A stretch of DNA of 64,000 bases from Acidimicrobiales bacterium (GCA_040219085.1 JAVJTC010000024.1:1-64000); one strand, 5' to 3'. Positions 50,441 to 58,507 are shown, counted from the stretch's first letter. Numbers and translations: made by a program. The notes: a model not told the origin generated them from the sequence alone.

Positions 50441-50710
50441 ATGGCCAAGCCTCCGAAACGCAAGGTCCAGGGCGGTCGGGTGACCGAGAAGGGGACCCAA
50501 CCGAGCGGCCGCTACACGCCGCCCACCTCGAACGCCGACAAGATCTCTCCCACGTGGGTGCCGGTTCTCATGGCCGTGTTCATGGCCGTCGGCGGCCTGG
50601 TCATCATCCTCAACTACCTCGGTGCCTTCGGCGAGACCGACAACTGGTACCTGCTGCTGGGCCTCGGATTCGTTCTCGCCTCGATCATCACCGCCACCCA
50701 GTGGCATTGA
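50441..50710 (+). CDS. crgA: Cell division protein CrgA
   Basis: 89 residues, full length for the family. A basic cytosolic start (KPPKRKVQGGRVTEKG), then the CrgA domain: PTWVPVLMAVFMAVGGLVIILNYLG (TM1, about 38-62), the NWYLLLGLGFVLASIITATQWH TM2 (about 68-89). CrgA recruits and stabilises FtsZ/PBP components at the septum in actinobacteria. It faces the convergent pknB gene, as in other actinobacteria. Confidence 0.88.
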   Translation: MAKPPKRKVQGGRVTEKGTQPSGRYTPPTSNADKISPTWVPVLMAVFMAVGGLVIILNYLGAFGETDNWYLLLGLGFVLASIITATQWH

Positions 50711-50756
50711 CGCCCTGCGTGATGATCTAACCGCTTCGCGTCTATATTCGGTCGGG

Positions 50757-50791
50757 CGACAGGTGCGGTTTGCCTGCAGGCAACCCTGTCG
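50757..50791. terminator. Hairpin with a 14-nt perfect palindrome between crgA and pknB
   Basis: CGACAGG (50757-50763) pairs with CCTGTCG (50785-50791), and inside it TTGCCTGCAGGCAA (50770-50783) is a perfect palindrome. It lies in the 147-nt gap between convergent genes, so a bidirectional terminator is the simplest reading. No T-tract. A TATATT hexamer at 50743-50748 could start a short plus-strand RNA through it. Confidence 0.4.
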
Positions 50792-50832
50792 TAATCACAG
50801 AACTGTCATTTCCCCCAGGTTGATCCACAACC

Positions 50833-50841
50833 TGTGGACAA
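50833..50841 (-). promoter_or_regulatory. Single DnaA-box match TTGTCCACA
   Basis: The minus strand reads TTGTCCACA, the actinobacterial DnaA box consensus, with a near-symmetric TTGATCCACA on the other side. A single box in a convergent gap is not an origin. It may be a titration site or chance. Confidence 0.25.
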
Positions 50842-50857
50842 CTCCGGTGGACAGCGA

Positions 50858-52966
50858 CTAGGCCCCGGGCGTCGCCGTCGGGGTCGGAGATGGCGAAGGA
50901 GTCGGCGTCGGTGTCGGGTCGGGGGCCCTCGCCACGACGATGCCCACCACCGATCCGGGTTCGACCTCCGCGAAGGCGTTCGGGGACTGGTCGATCACGG
51001 TTCCCTCGGCGGCATCGGTCGTGACCGCTTCGCTCTGGGACACCTCGAGGCCGGCCGCGGAGATCTGCGCGATGGCCGAGCTCACGTCGAGGCCGACGAC
51101 ACTGGGCACCGTCGCCAGCGGCTCGCCGTCGGAGATGAACATGGTGACGACCGCGTCCTTCTCCAACTCCGTACCGGCGGCGGGCTCGGTGCGGATGACC
51201 TGGCCCTCGGGGACCTCGAGCGAGGTCTCACGTTCCTGGAGGATCTGGAATCCGGCAGCCGTCAGTGCCGCGGCCGCCGTGGCGGGGTCGTTGCCGCCCA
51301 CATTCGGCACCGGGCGCATTTCGGGGCCCTCCGACAGCGTCAGGGTGATCACGTCGCCTTCTTTCCCCGATTCACCCGGGGCCGGCGACTGGGCGAGTAC
51401 CTCGCCCGGCTCGGCGTCCTCGTCGGGGATCTCCTCGGTGACGACCGTGAACCCGAGACTGTCCAGGAGCTGCGCCGCGTCGGTGGCCTGCTGACCGACG
51501 ACGTTGGGGATCGCGACCGCCTCGGCGCCCGCGCTCACCGTCACTGTGACCACCGAGCCCTCGTCGATCCGGATCCCGCCCTGGGGGTTCTGGGCGAAGA
51601 CCTGGCCCTCGGGGACCTCTGCGTTCTCCACCTGTTCGGGCCGGACCACGAACCCGGCGTTCTCGAGCTCACGTATCGCCTCGAACTGGTCCAGGCCGAT
51701 TACGGACGGGACCGCGATCTGGCCGACGTCGACCACCGTGTCGCCGTCGTCGTTGCCGTTACCGCTGGAGTCCTCCAGCACCTGCACGAGGATGACCGCG
51801 GCGATGACGATCGCGAGGATCAACAGGACCACGCCGAGGACGAACAGCCCCGTGCGGCGGGTCTGACCCGTGCGGTCGTATGCGCCGTAGGGGTACACCG
51901 GCGTCGCCGCGTCGTAGCCGGGGGGGTAGGCCGGCGGAGCGTAGTTCGCCGGGGTCTGACCCGACGGGCGACCCGCCTGCCGCTTACCCCGGTTGGCCGG
52001 CAACGCCGTCGTCGGCTGAGAGCCCGAGGCCGGCTGTGAACCCGACACGGGGCGCGAGACCGTCGTCGGGTCGGTCGATCCCGGCGCCGCGGCTGCACCG
52101 GCTGCGCCCGCGGCCCGACCCGGCCCGGCTGCCCCGTCGCGGTAGCGGCGCAGATCGGCACGCAGGGCGTCGGCGGACGGGTAGCGGCGCTCGGGGTCCT
52201 TGAACAGGAGCCGCATCGTGATTGCCTCGAGCGGCCGGGGAACTGTGGCTCCCGACTGGCTCGGAGGTGTCGGCGCCTCCTGTACGTGCTTGTAGGCGAT
52301 GGCCACGGGCGAATCACCGGTGAACGGCGCCTCGCCGGTCAACATCTCGTAGAGGACGACGCCGAGCGAGTAGAGATCACTACGGGCGTCGACGCGCTGG
52401 CCCTGGGCTTGCTCAGGGGAGAAGTAGGTCGCCGTCCCCATGACGGTGCCGGCCTTGGTGAGGTCGGTGTTGACGCCGGCGGCGATGGCGGTGGCGATGC
52501 CGAAGTCGGCGACCTTCACCTGGTTCTGAGGCGAGATGAGGACGTTGCCCGGCTTGATGTCGCGGTGGACCAGTTCGTTGCGGTGGGCGAAGGCGAGTGC
52601 ACCGGCCACCTCGTAGGTGATCCGGGCGGCACGGTCGGGATGGAGGCGACCCTCGGAGCGCAGAACGTCAGCGAGGCTCCGGCCCTCCACGTACTCCATG
52701 ACGATGTAGTAGGTGGAGCCCTCGCGGCCCCAGTCGTAGACCCCGACGATGTTGGGGTGGCTGAGGTTCGCGGCGGCCTGCGCCTCCCGGCGGAAACGCT
52801 CGACGAAGGTCGGGTCCGCGGCGAACTCCGCGAACAGCACCTTGACCGCTACGGCGCGGTCGAGGAGCTGGTCACGGGCGAGGAAGACATCGGCCATGCC
52901 GCCGCGAGCCAACCGCCGGTGGAGCTCGTAACGGCCGCCGAGGATGGTGGGTCCCTGGTCGGACAT
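50858..52966 (-). CDS. pknB: Ser/Thr protein kinase with PASTA domains
   Basis: 702 residues. Hanks-type kinase (about 8-270): GRYELHRRLARGGMADVFLARD, VAVKVLF Lys near 40, HRDIKPGN near 134, DFG, and the TYFSPEQ activation segment. A Pro/Ala linker (about 275-365) leads to one membrane helix (about 372-394), then four extracellular PASTA repeats (about 410-670) that sense peptidoglycan or lipid II. The C-terminus has a Pro-Thr/Ser tail (PTPTPTPSPSPTPTATPG). It controls cell-wall growth by phosphorylating wall and division proteins. Last gene of the minus-strand cluster. Confidence 0.93.
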   Translation of the reverse strand: MSDQGPTILGGRYELHRRLARGGMADVFLARDQLLDRAVAVKVLFAEFAADPTFVERFRREAQAAANLSHPNIVGVYDWGREGSTYYIVMEYVEGRSLADVLRSEGRLHPDRAARITYEVAGALAFAHRNELVHRDIKPGNVLISPQNQVKVADFGIATAIAAGVNTDLTKAGTVMGTATYFSPEQAQGQRVDARSDLYSLGVVLYEMLTGEAPFTGDSPVAIAYKHVQEAPTPPSQSGATVPRPLEAITMRLLFKDPERRYPSADALRADLRRYRDGAAGPGRAAGAAGAAAAPGSTDPTTVSRPVSGSQPASGSQPTTALPANRGKRQAGRPSGQTPANYAPPAYPPGYDAATPVYPYGAYDRTGQTRRTGLFVLGVVLLILAIVIAAVILVQVLEDSSGNGNDDGDTVVDVGQIAVPSVIGLDQFEAIRELENAGFVVRPEQVENAEVPEGQVFAQNPQGGIRIDEGSVVTVTVSAGAEAVAIPNVVGQQATDAAQLLDSLGFTVVTEEIPDEDAEPGEVLAQSPAPGESGKEGDVITLTLSEGPEMRPVPNVGGNDPATAAAALTAAGFQILQERETSLEVPEGQVIRTEPAAGTELEKDAVVTMFISDGEPLATVPSVVGLDVSSAIAQISAAGLEVSQSEAVTTDAAEGTVIDQSPNAFAEVEPGSVVGIVVARAPDPTPTPTPSPSPTPTATPGA

Positions 52967-53013
52967 CGTGGACGAAGTCTAGGGACCGTGACTCCGGCCT
53001 TGGTGGCACAGAG

Positions 53014-54501
53014 TCACCCGCCCACGCCGCCTGCGGCGATGGCCGCTTCGAGCACAGCCCTCGCAACCGGGGCGGCGACGCCCCCACCGGTCTGTTCCCC
53101 GCCGCCGGGTACCGCCTCCACGATGACCGCCACGACGAGTTCCGCCGGGCCCTCCGCCGGCCCCGCGAACGCCACGAGCCAGGCGTGGGTGTCGTCGGCC
53201 GTCCCGCCGTCGGACGCGGTGGTCTGGGCCGTACCGGTCTTGGCCCCGACGACGACTCCCGGGATCGCCATGGACGTCGCGGTGCCCGCCTCGACCACTC
53301 CGATCATGAGTTCACGCATCGTGGCCGCGTCGACCTCGCGCAGCGCCCGCCGCCAGGACCTCGCCCCCCACTCGTCGATGATGTCGCCGTCGGCTGCAAC
53401 GATCCGATCCATGACGTGGGGCTCCATGATCACCCCGCCGTTGGCGATGGCCGCCGTGGCGAGAGCCATCTGCAGAGGGGTCGCCGCAACGTCGTTCTGG
53501 CCGATCGAGGACTGGGCGAGTCGGGGGATGTCGCGTTCGAAGTCGGTGGGGAAGACCGACTCGGCCGCGGCGGGAAGGTCTACCGGTGGCGCATCGTTGA
53601 AGCCGAAGTCCTCGGCCGTCTCGACCATGACCTCGGGGCCGAGCACCTCGGCACCCATCTCCGCGAACGCCGTGTTGCACGAGACCCGGAGGATCTCCGG
53701 CAGGGCGCCCCCGCAGATCGACCCCCGGAAGTTGGTGATCGGGACCGTGGTGAGCGGTGGGACGTACTCCGCCACCGCCGGGAACACCGGATCGGCGAGA
53801 CCGACGATCCCGCTACTCAGGCCCGCTGACGCCGTGACGATCTTGAACGTGGAACCCGGCGGATACCGCTCTCGGTAGCTGCGGGCGAGGTCCGGCTTCG
53901 TCGGATCGTCGAGCAGCGCTTCGCGGGCCGCACGCGCCACTGCGAGATCGGTGCCTGACAGGGGTCCCGGGTCGTAGCTCGGGAACGACCAGAGAGCGAC
54001 GATCGAACCGTCGCGCGGGTCCATCACCACGACCGAGCCGTTGCGGTCACCGAGAGCCGCGCGGGCCGCCTCCTGCACCGTGGCGTCGAGGGTGAGGACC
54101 AGATCGCCGGTGGTGTCGTTGTCGCGGAACAGGTCGGCGAAGCTGCCGAACTGCTGGCCCGCCGTCTGTCCCGCGAGCTCGTCGTTGTAGATCCGTTCGA
54201 CACCGTCGGCGCCGAAGTCGAAGGAGAAGTAGCCGGTGACGTGGGCGAAGAGCTCCCCGAACGGATACTGCCGCTCCCGGCGGAGCTGGCCGCCGACATC
54301 GACGGTGGTCGCCACGATCTCACCGTCGATGGTGAGAATGTCGCCCCGGGGCTCGCCGAAGTCGCGGACGATGTCACGGGTGTTGAGCGGGTTCTCCTCG
54401 AGCTCGGACCGCTCGAAGAACTGCAGCCGGTTCAGCTGCACGAACAGCACGGCGAAACATACGAGGAGGCCGAGCCCGACCAGGCGGATCTGGCGGTTCA
54501 T
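53014..54501 (-). CDS. pbpA: Class B penicillin-binding protein (PbpA/FtsI type)
   Basis: 495 residues. One N-terminal membrane helix (about 5-25), dimerisation region (GEPRGDILTIDGEIVATTV), then a transpeptidase domain with PPGSTFK (active Ser about 216), SCN (about 273) and AKTGTAQ (about 417). It crosslinks peptidoglycan outside the membrane. Its start ATG overlaps the rodA stop (ATGA), so it is the transpeptidase partner of that glycosyltransferase. Confidence 0.93.
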   Translation of the reverse strand: MNRQIRLVGLGLLVCFAVLFVQLNRLQFFERSELEENPLNTRDIVRDFGEPRGDILTIDGEIVATTVDVGGQLRRERQYPFGELFAHVTGYFSFDFGADGVERIYNDELAGQTAGQQFGSFADLFRDNDTTGDLVLTLDATVQEAARAALGDRNGSVVVMDPRDGSIVALWSFPSYDPGPLSGTDLAVARAAREALLDDPTKPDLARSYRERYPPGSTFKIVTASAGLSSGIVGLADPVFPAVAEYVPPLTTVPITNFRGSICGGALPEILRVSCNTAFAEMGAEVLGPEVMVETAEDFGFNDAPPVDLPAAAESVFPTDFERDIPRLAQSSIGQNDVAATPLQMALATAAIANGGVIMEPHVMDRIVAADGDIIDEWGARSWRRALREVDAATMRELMIGVVEAGTATSMAIPGVVVGAKTGTAQTTASDGGTADDTHAWLVAFAGPAEGPAELVVAVIVEAVPGGGEQTGGGVAAPVARAVLEAAIAAGGVGG

Positions 54502-55853
54502 CGCGGTGACAAGGTCTCGCGCGGGCGGCCTGGTTCGACCTTCTGCAGCGTGATGGCCTCGTCGGAGATCCGCACGAGCAGAGCCAACAGCACGTAGTTG
54601 GCGACGAGCGAAGAGCCCCCGTAGGACACGAACGGCAAGGTGACGCCCGTCAGCGGCAGGACCCGGATGACCCCGGCGATGATGATGAAGGCCTGGACGC
54701 CGAGCAGCGTGGTCAGGCCCGCTGCGAGCAGCTTGGTGAAGTCGTTCTCGACGGCCAGGGCGATCCGGAGGCCGGTGCCGATCATCAACATGAACGTGAC
54801 CAGGACAGCGGTCGCGCCCAGAAGACCCAGCTCCTCACCGATCGCCGCGAAGATGAAGTCGGTCTCGGCGAAGGGGATCCGACCGGGGTCACCCAGGCCC
54901 GGTCCGGTGCCCGTGAGCCCTCCCGAACCGAAGGCAAAGGCGGCCTCGACGATCTGGAAACCGTCCCCCCGGGGGTCCTGCCAGGGGTCGAGCCACACGT
55001 CGACACGGGTCTGCACGTGGGTGAACTGGCTCCACGCGAACACGGCCCCGCCGAGGAACAACGTCCCGCCCATCAACAGGTACGCGGCCCGCTCCGTAGC
55101 GATCCACAGCACGACGAGGAACAGCGTGAAGAACAACAGCGACGACCCCAGGTCGCGCTCGTAGAACATGACGATGAGCGAGGCCCCCCAGCCCAACAGG
55201 ACCGGGCCCAGGTATTTCGGTTCGGGCAGGTTCAGCGGCCCGAGCTTGTAGGTGCTGACCCGAAGGAGCTCGCGCTTGTCGACCAGGTAGCTCGCGAAGA
55301 AGACCGCCAGGGCGAGCTTCGCGAACTCACCTGGCTGGAAGTTCAGCGGGCCCAGGTTCACCCAGATGCGGGCGCCGTTGACCTCCTGGCCCAGCACCGG
55401 CAACAGCGGCAGCCCCAGCAACACGAGTCCCGCGAGCATGAACGTGTAGCGGTAGCGCTGGAGGTCACGCGTGCGCCGGACGAGGACGAGGGTTGCGACG
55501 TACGCCCCGACACCGACGAAGGTCCACGTGGACTGAAGTGCCGCCAGGCCGTCATCGAGGCGTGCGATGAAGACGTAGCCGATCCCGTTGAGGAGCCCGG
55601 CCAGGGGAAGGAGCAGGCCGTCGGCCTGGGGGGCGAGACGCCGCGTGGCGATGTGGGCGACGATCAGGAGCCCGAGCACGACGCCGAGGAACGGGCCGAC
55701 ATTGGCGGGGATCGTCGAGAACCGGCCGAGGCTGGCCAGGACGTAGATCCCCGTCGTGATGGCCGCTGCGCCGACGAGAAGGCCGAGCTCGGTGTTGCGG
55801 CGGCTCCGGCGCACGGTGCTCAGGCGCCGCCGCGACCGAACATCCGTCGCCAC
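54498..55853 (-). CDS. rodA: SEDS-family peptidoglycan glycosyltransferase (RodA/FtsW)
   Basis: 451 residues, ten membrane helices. Signature stretches include NGARIWVNLGPLNFQPGEFAKLALAVFFASYL, FYERDLGSSLLFFTLFLVVLW, and the C-terminal GVTLPFVSYGGSSLVANYVLLALLVRI. The Asp in ERDLG is the likely catalytic residue. Polymerises lipid II with its PBP partner. ATG 55853 overlaps the pstP stop by 34 nt. GTG 55814, five nt after that stop, is an alternative start that would remove 13 basic residues. Confidence 0.92.
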   Translation of the reverse strand: MATDVRSRRRLSTVRRSRRNTELGLLVGAAAITTGIYVLASLGRFSTIPANVGPFLGVVLGLLIVAHIATRRLAPQADGLLLPLAGLLNGIGYVFIARLDDGLAALQSTWTFVGVGAYVATLVLVRRTRDLQRYRYTFMLAGLVLLGLPLLPVLGQEVNGARIWVNLGPLNFQPGEFAKLALAVFFASYLVDKRELLRVSTYKLGPLNLPEPKYLGPVLLGWGASLIVMFYERDLGSSLLFFTLFLVVLWIATERAAYLLMGGTLFLGGAVFAWSQFTHVQTRVDVWLDPWQDPRGDGFQIVEAAFAFGSGGLTGTGPGLGDPGRIPFAETDFIFAAIGEELGLLGATAVLVTFMLMIGTGLRIALAVENDFTKLLAAGLTTLLGVQAFIIIAGVIRVLPLTGVTLPFVSYGGSSLVANYVLLALLVRISDEAITLQKVEPGRPRETLSPR

Positions 55854-56725
55854 CAGGGCCGCTTCGGCGTGTCCTCACCGGCGTCGGGATCGGAATCGTC
55901 GGCCGCCTGCACGGTTGCCGGCGAGCCCGGCGCGGCGAGATCAGCAGCGACGGTCTGATGCTCTTCGGTCGGTTCGCCAGCCGTGACCACGGCGTCCCCC
56001 GACCCGCTCATGTCCACGTCGACGATCACGACGGTGATGTTGTCACGGCTGCCGGCCCGGTTGGCAGCGTCGATCAGGTCCTGCGCTGCGACCTCGGGGT
56101 CGTCCACGGTCCCGAGGGTTGCGGCGATGTCGGGCTCGCTCACCTCGTTGAACAGGCCGTCGCTGCACAACATGAAACGGTCGCCGTGGATCACGGGAAG
56201 CAGGAAGGTGTCCACCTCCACTTCGTGCGAGACACCCAGCGCGCGGGTGAGCACGTTGCGCTGGGGGTGGTCCCGGGCCTCTTCGGGGCTGAGACGACCC
56301 TGTCTCAGGAGGTCCTCGACCAGCGAGTGGTCCAGGGTCACCTGGGCGAGGTGGTCGTCCACGTAGCGGTAGACCCGGGAGTCGCCGACGTTGGTGACCG
56401 CCAGTTGTTCGACCCCGTCGACGTCCACGAGGCCGAGCGTGCACAGGGTGGTACCCATCCCGTACAGGTCCGGATCCTCGGAGGCCCGTTGGAGAATCGC
56501 CTCGTTGGCCGCTCGCACGGCGGTGACGTAGTCGTCGACCCGCCGCGTCTCGCCGAGCGACTCGACGAGTGCCTCCACCGCGATGAGCGAGGCGACCTCA
56601 CCACCGCGGTGGCCGCCCATCCCGTCGGCGACGGCGAAGAAACCGGCTGCGACGACGAGGTTGTCCTGGTTCACGGACCGGACGTGGCCGACGTCGGTAC
56701 CCGAACCCCATCGGAAGGCGGTCAT
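55820..56725 (-). CDS. pstP: PP2C-type Ser/Thr phosphatase
   Basis: 301 residues. Metal-binding PP2C motifs: VRSVNQDNLVV (about 15-25), AVADGMGGHRGGEVAS (about 31-46), MLCSDGLFNEV (about 185-195), GSRDNITVVIV (about 222-232). It removes phosphates placed by PknB. The chain ends after a 65-residue Asp/Glu/Thr-rich tail and KRPWWRRMFGRGGA; the membrane helix and extracellular domain of mycobacterial PstP are absent, so this one is cytosolic. Confidence 0.9.
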   Translation of the reverse strand: MTAFRWGSGTDVGHVRSVNQDNLVVAAGFFAVADGMGGHRGGEVASLIAVEALVESLGETRRVDDYVTAVRAANEAILQRASEDPDLYGMGTTLCTLGLVDVDGVEQLAVTNVGDSRVYRYVDDHLAQVTLDHSLVEDLLRQGRLSPEEARDHPQRNVLTRALGVSHEVEVDTFLLPVIHGDRFMLCSDGLFNEVSEPDIAATLGTVDDPEVAAQDLIDAANRAGSRDNITVVIVDVDMSGSGDAVVTAGEPTEEHQTVAADLAAPGSPATVQAADDSDPDAGEDTPKRPWWRRMFGRGGA

Positions 56726-56762
56726 CGCAGGGTCCCCCCGGGGTCGACGGCACGAATGGGGA

Positions 56763-57302
56763 TCATCGCACGTCCACGACGGTCGAACCGATCGTGATGC
56801 GGTCGCCCTTGGAGAGCGGGACCGTCGAGGTCACCCGCTCGCCGTTGTGGAGCGTGCCGTTGGTGGACGCGAGGTCCTCGAGGAAGTAGGCGCCGTCGCG
56901 GTGGAAGACCCGGGCGTGCAGGTTCGAGGAGAAGGTGTCGTCGAGGCGGACGTGGCACCCTGGCGCCCGCCCGATCGTCAACTCGCCGGTGAGCTCGAAG
57001 GTCCGCCCGGCGCTTCCCACGGGTGCGGTTATCTCCAGTCCTGTAGGAGTCCTGCGCGCAGACCGGGCCCGCCGGCCACGGCCCCGACGCTTCGACGAGG
57101 CGGGCGCCCCACCCGGCGGAGGGCCGACCATCGTGGCGCGCTGGAACTCGGGGCCCGGCGAGGTGTCGGGGCCGCCGCGGGCGAGTTCGGACAGCCGTGG
57201 CGTGCGCAGCTCGGTCCACACGGCCCACATCACGCGCAGGAAGAACAGGTACAGGAGGCCCAGCAGGGCGAGCTTGAACACGGTGAGAAGCTGTTCGTCC
57301 AC
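56763..57302 (-). CDS. fhaB: FHA-domain membrane protein FhaB/FipA
   Basis: 179 residues. One N-terminal helix (VFKLALLGLLYLFFLRVMWAVW, about 8-29), a basic linker (SSKRRGRGRRARSARR), then a forkhead-associated domain (about 98-178) with TIGRAPGCHVRLDDTFSSNLHARVFHRDG and LASTNGTLHNG. It binds phospho-threonine in PknB targets at the growth or division site. GTG 57302, with a -10 TAGTCT 9 nt before it (57312-57317). Confidence 0.9.
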   Translation of the reverse strand: MDEQLLTVFKLALLGLLYLFFLRVMWAVWTELRTPRLSELARGGPDTSPGPEFQRATMVGPPPGGAPASSKRRGRGRRARSARRTPTGLEITAPVGSAGRTFELTGELTIGRAPGCHVRLDDTFSSNLHARVFHRDGAYFLEDLASTNGTLHNGERVTSTVPLSKGDRITIGSTVVDVR

Positions 57303-57311
57303 GGGTCCAAG

Positions 57312-57317
57312 AGACTA
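57312..57317 (-). promoter_or_regulatory. -10 box TAGTCT of fhaB and the downstream wall genes
   Basis: Minus strand, 9 nt before GTG 57302, with no ribosome site. It sits within the fhaA-fhaB gap, so the cluster has at least two entry points. Confidence 0.4.
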
Positions 57318-57340
57318 GTTGTCCGCGGCGGCAGGCCGGG

Positions 57341-58000
57341 TCAGCCCACTTCGTAATGCATCTTCGTGGTCCCGAAGACGATCTCGTCGCCCGATCGCAG
57401 CACGTGTTCGGTGACCCGGGTGCCGTTGATGACCATCCCGTTGGTGGAGCCGAGGTCCACGAGTTGGTAGCCGAAGGCCGTTGGGCGGACCTCGGCGTGG
57501 CGGCGGCTGACGTTCGGGTCCGACACGACCACCGCGTTCTCCGAGAGCCGGCCGACACCCATGACCTCGTTGCGCAGGGCCACGCGTTCACCGCCCTCGA
57601 ACACGAGTGCGCCCGGTCCGAGGGCGAGCTCGCCCTCCTTGAGACGCGACGCCACCTGGAAGGCGCCGGTTGGGTACTGCTCGGCCTCGGTGAGCAACAC
57701 CTTCACGGGCCCCTTGAAGACGTACCCCTCGTCCACCGCGTGGTCCCGGGCCGCGTCGGCCAGCTCCCCGCACAGCGTGGACTCGATCTCGGAGAACTCC
57801 GCGAAGTCGGCGGGCGACACGTACACCCAGAAGTGATTGGGGACGACCGTCTCGCCCGAAACCCCCGTCGTGCGGTTGTCGTCCATCTCGCGGGTGATGC
57901 GCTTGGCGATCTCCAGCGGACGCAGACCGGACTTGAAGACGCGTGCGAACGCCCCCTCGACGAGTCGTTCCAGGCGCCCTTCGAAACCTCGGATTCCCAC
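57341..58000 (-). CDS. fhaA: FHA-domain protein FhaA with DUF3662 domain
   Basis: 219 residues. DUF3662 domain (about 3-115): IRGFEGRLERLVEGAFARVFKSGLRPLEIAKRITREMDDN. C-terminal FHA domain (about 140-215) with GRLSENAVVVSDPNVSRRHAEVRPTAFGYQLVDLGSTNGMVING. Shorter than the mycobacterial FhaA (over 500 residues), as the long middle linker is missing. It binds phosphorylated MurJ-like flippase partners in mycobacteria. GTG 58000 is leaderless; a longer frame upstream overlaps the tRNA and is not real. Confidence 0.9.
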   Translation of the reverse strand: MGIRGFEGRLERLVEGAFARVFKSGLRPLEIAKRITREMDDNRTTGVSGETVVPNHFWVYVSPADFAEFSEIESTLCGELADAARDHAVDEGYVFKGPVKVLLTEAEQYPTGAFQVASRLKEGELALGPGALVFEGGERVALRNEVMGVGRLSENAVVVSDPNVSRRHAEVRPTAFGYQLVDLGSTNGMVINGTRVTEHVLRSGDEIVFGTTKMHYEVG

Positions 58001-58007
58001 GGCGCAG

Positions 58008-58013
58008 AGGATA
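58008..58013 (-). promoter_or_regulatory. -10 box TATCCT of fhaA (leaderless)
   Basis: Minus strand, 7 nt before GTG 58000; this is the first promoter of the fhaA-to-pknB cluster. Confidence 0.5.
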
Positions 58014-58043
58014 CCGACCGCGCGAGGCACCCCTGACCGCAGG

Positions 58044-58049
58044 TACCAT
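58044..58049 (+). promoter_or_regulatory. -10 box TACCAT of the tRNA-Leu gene
   Basis: Ends 13 nt before the 5' end of the mature tRNA. Confidence 0.4.
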
Positions 58050-58062
58050 TCGATCTCCACTC

Positions 58063-58146
58063 GCGCGAGTGGCGGAATTGGCAGACGCGCAGGCTTCAGG
58101 TGCCTGTGTCCGAAAGGACGTGAGGGTTCAAGTCCCTCCTCGCGCA
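58063..58146 (+). tRNA. leuT: tRNA-Leu (anticodon CAG)
   Basis: 84 nt with a long variable arm. The acceptor stem GCGCGAG pairs with CTCGCGC (58139-58145), discriminator A 58146. The anticodon stem is CAGGC/GCCTG with loop TTCAGGT, anticodon CAG at 58097-58099. The variable arm is GTCC-GAAA-GGAC, and the T arm contains GGTTCAAGTCC. No CCA is encoded. A tRNA-Leu in this position next to fhaA is also found in mycobacteria. Confidence 0.95.
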
Positions 58147-58184
58147 CTCCGGTGACAACGTCACGAGACGCACCCGAAAACGGC

Positions 58185-58212
58185 GGAAGGCCGCCGTTTC
58201 CGGCGGCCTTCC
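58185..58212. terminator. Strong hairpin between tRNA-Leu and the cold-shock gene
   Basis: GGAAGGCCGCCG, loop TTTC, CGGCGGCCTTCC: a 12-bp perfect stem. It lies between a plus-strand tRNA and the 3' end of a minus-strand gene. On the minus strand it is followed by GCCGTTTTC with a short T run, on the plus strand by no T-tract, so it chiefly ends the cold-shock message but may serve both. Confidence 0.65.
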
Positions 58213-58231
58213 AGCATCAGACTGAGCTGCG

Positions 58232-58432
58232 TCAGACGACGCGGACGTTCTGCGCTTCCTCACCCTTACGGCCGGGCGCTACGTCGAATTCGACCTTCTG
58301 GCCCTCGTCGAGCGAACGGTAGCCGTCGCCCTGGATGTTTGAGTAGTGGACGAACACGTCGTCGGCACCCTCGCGAGAGATGAAGCCGAAGCCCTTCTCT
58401 GCGTTGAAGAACTTCACGGTTCCGGTTGGCAC
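58232..58432 (-). CDS. Cold-shock protein (CspA family)
   Basis: 66 residues, one cold-shock domain: [18 protein letters not shown] (RNP1, about 4-21) and DVFVHYSNI (RNP2, about 25-33), ending QNVRVV. An RNA/ssDNA chaperone. The start is GTG 58432 after an AT-rich leader with AGAAGAG as the ribosome site. An 11-codon upstream ORF ends 13 nt before the start. Confidence 0.93.
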   Translation of the reverse strand: MPTGTVKFFNAEKGFGFISREGADDVFVHYSNIQGDGYRSLDEGQKVEFDVAPGRKGEEAQNVRVV

Positions 58433-58445
58433 AATTTTTCTCTTC

Positions 58446-58481
58446 TCATCTTCGGAACAGATCCTTTTGATCTGCCCACAT
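58446..58481 (-). CDS. Leaderless 11-codon upstream ORF ([11 protein letters not shown]) before the cold-shock gene
   Basis: ATG 58481 to TGA 58446. The -10 box TAGTCT is only 5 nt before the ATG, so the transcript would begin with this codon, as for the other leaderless genes here. It ends just before the AGAAGAG ribosome site of the cold-shock gene. It contains the hairpin CAGATC-aaaag-GATCTG (58458-58474). Translation or stalling on it would change access to the following ribosome site, the layout of a leader peptide or a cold-responsive 5' leader. Confidence 0.4.
   Translation of the reverse strand: MWADQKDLFRR
58458..58474. promoter_or_regulatory. Inverted repeat in the cold-shock 5' leader
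   Basis: CAGATC, 5 nt, GATCTG, perfect 6-bp arms, inside the upstream ORF on the minus strand; it could fold as an RNA hairpin upstream of the ribosome site. Confidence 0.4.
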
Positions 58482-58486
58482 GACAG

Positions 58487-58492
58487 AGACTA
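58487..58492 (-). promoter_or_regulatory. -10 box TAGTCT of the cold-shock leader
   Basis: Minus strand; ends 5 nt before the upstream-ORF ATG 58481, so the cold-shock message would have a 5' leader of about 50 nt. Confidence 0.45.
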
Positions 58493-58507
58493 GCGCCGAA
58501 CCGGCCG

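Noticed and set aside
50821-50857. Replication origin from the DnaA-box-like pair
   Set aside because: Only one consensus box and one imperfect one in a 147-nt gap, with no dnaA/dnaN nearby in the window and no AT-rich unwinding tract.
58001-58147. Upstream extension of fhaA through the tRNA-Leu gene
   Set aside because: The extra frame is the antisense of the tRNA; the leaderless -10 box TATCCT fixes the start at 58000.
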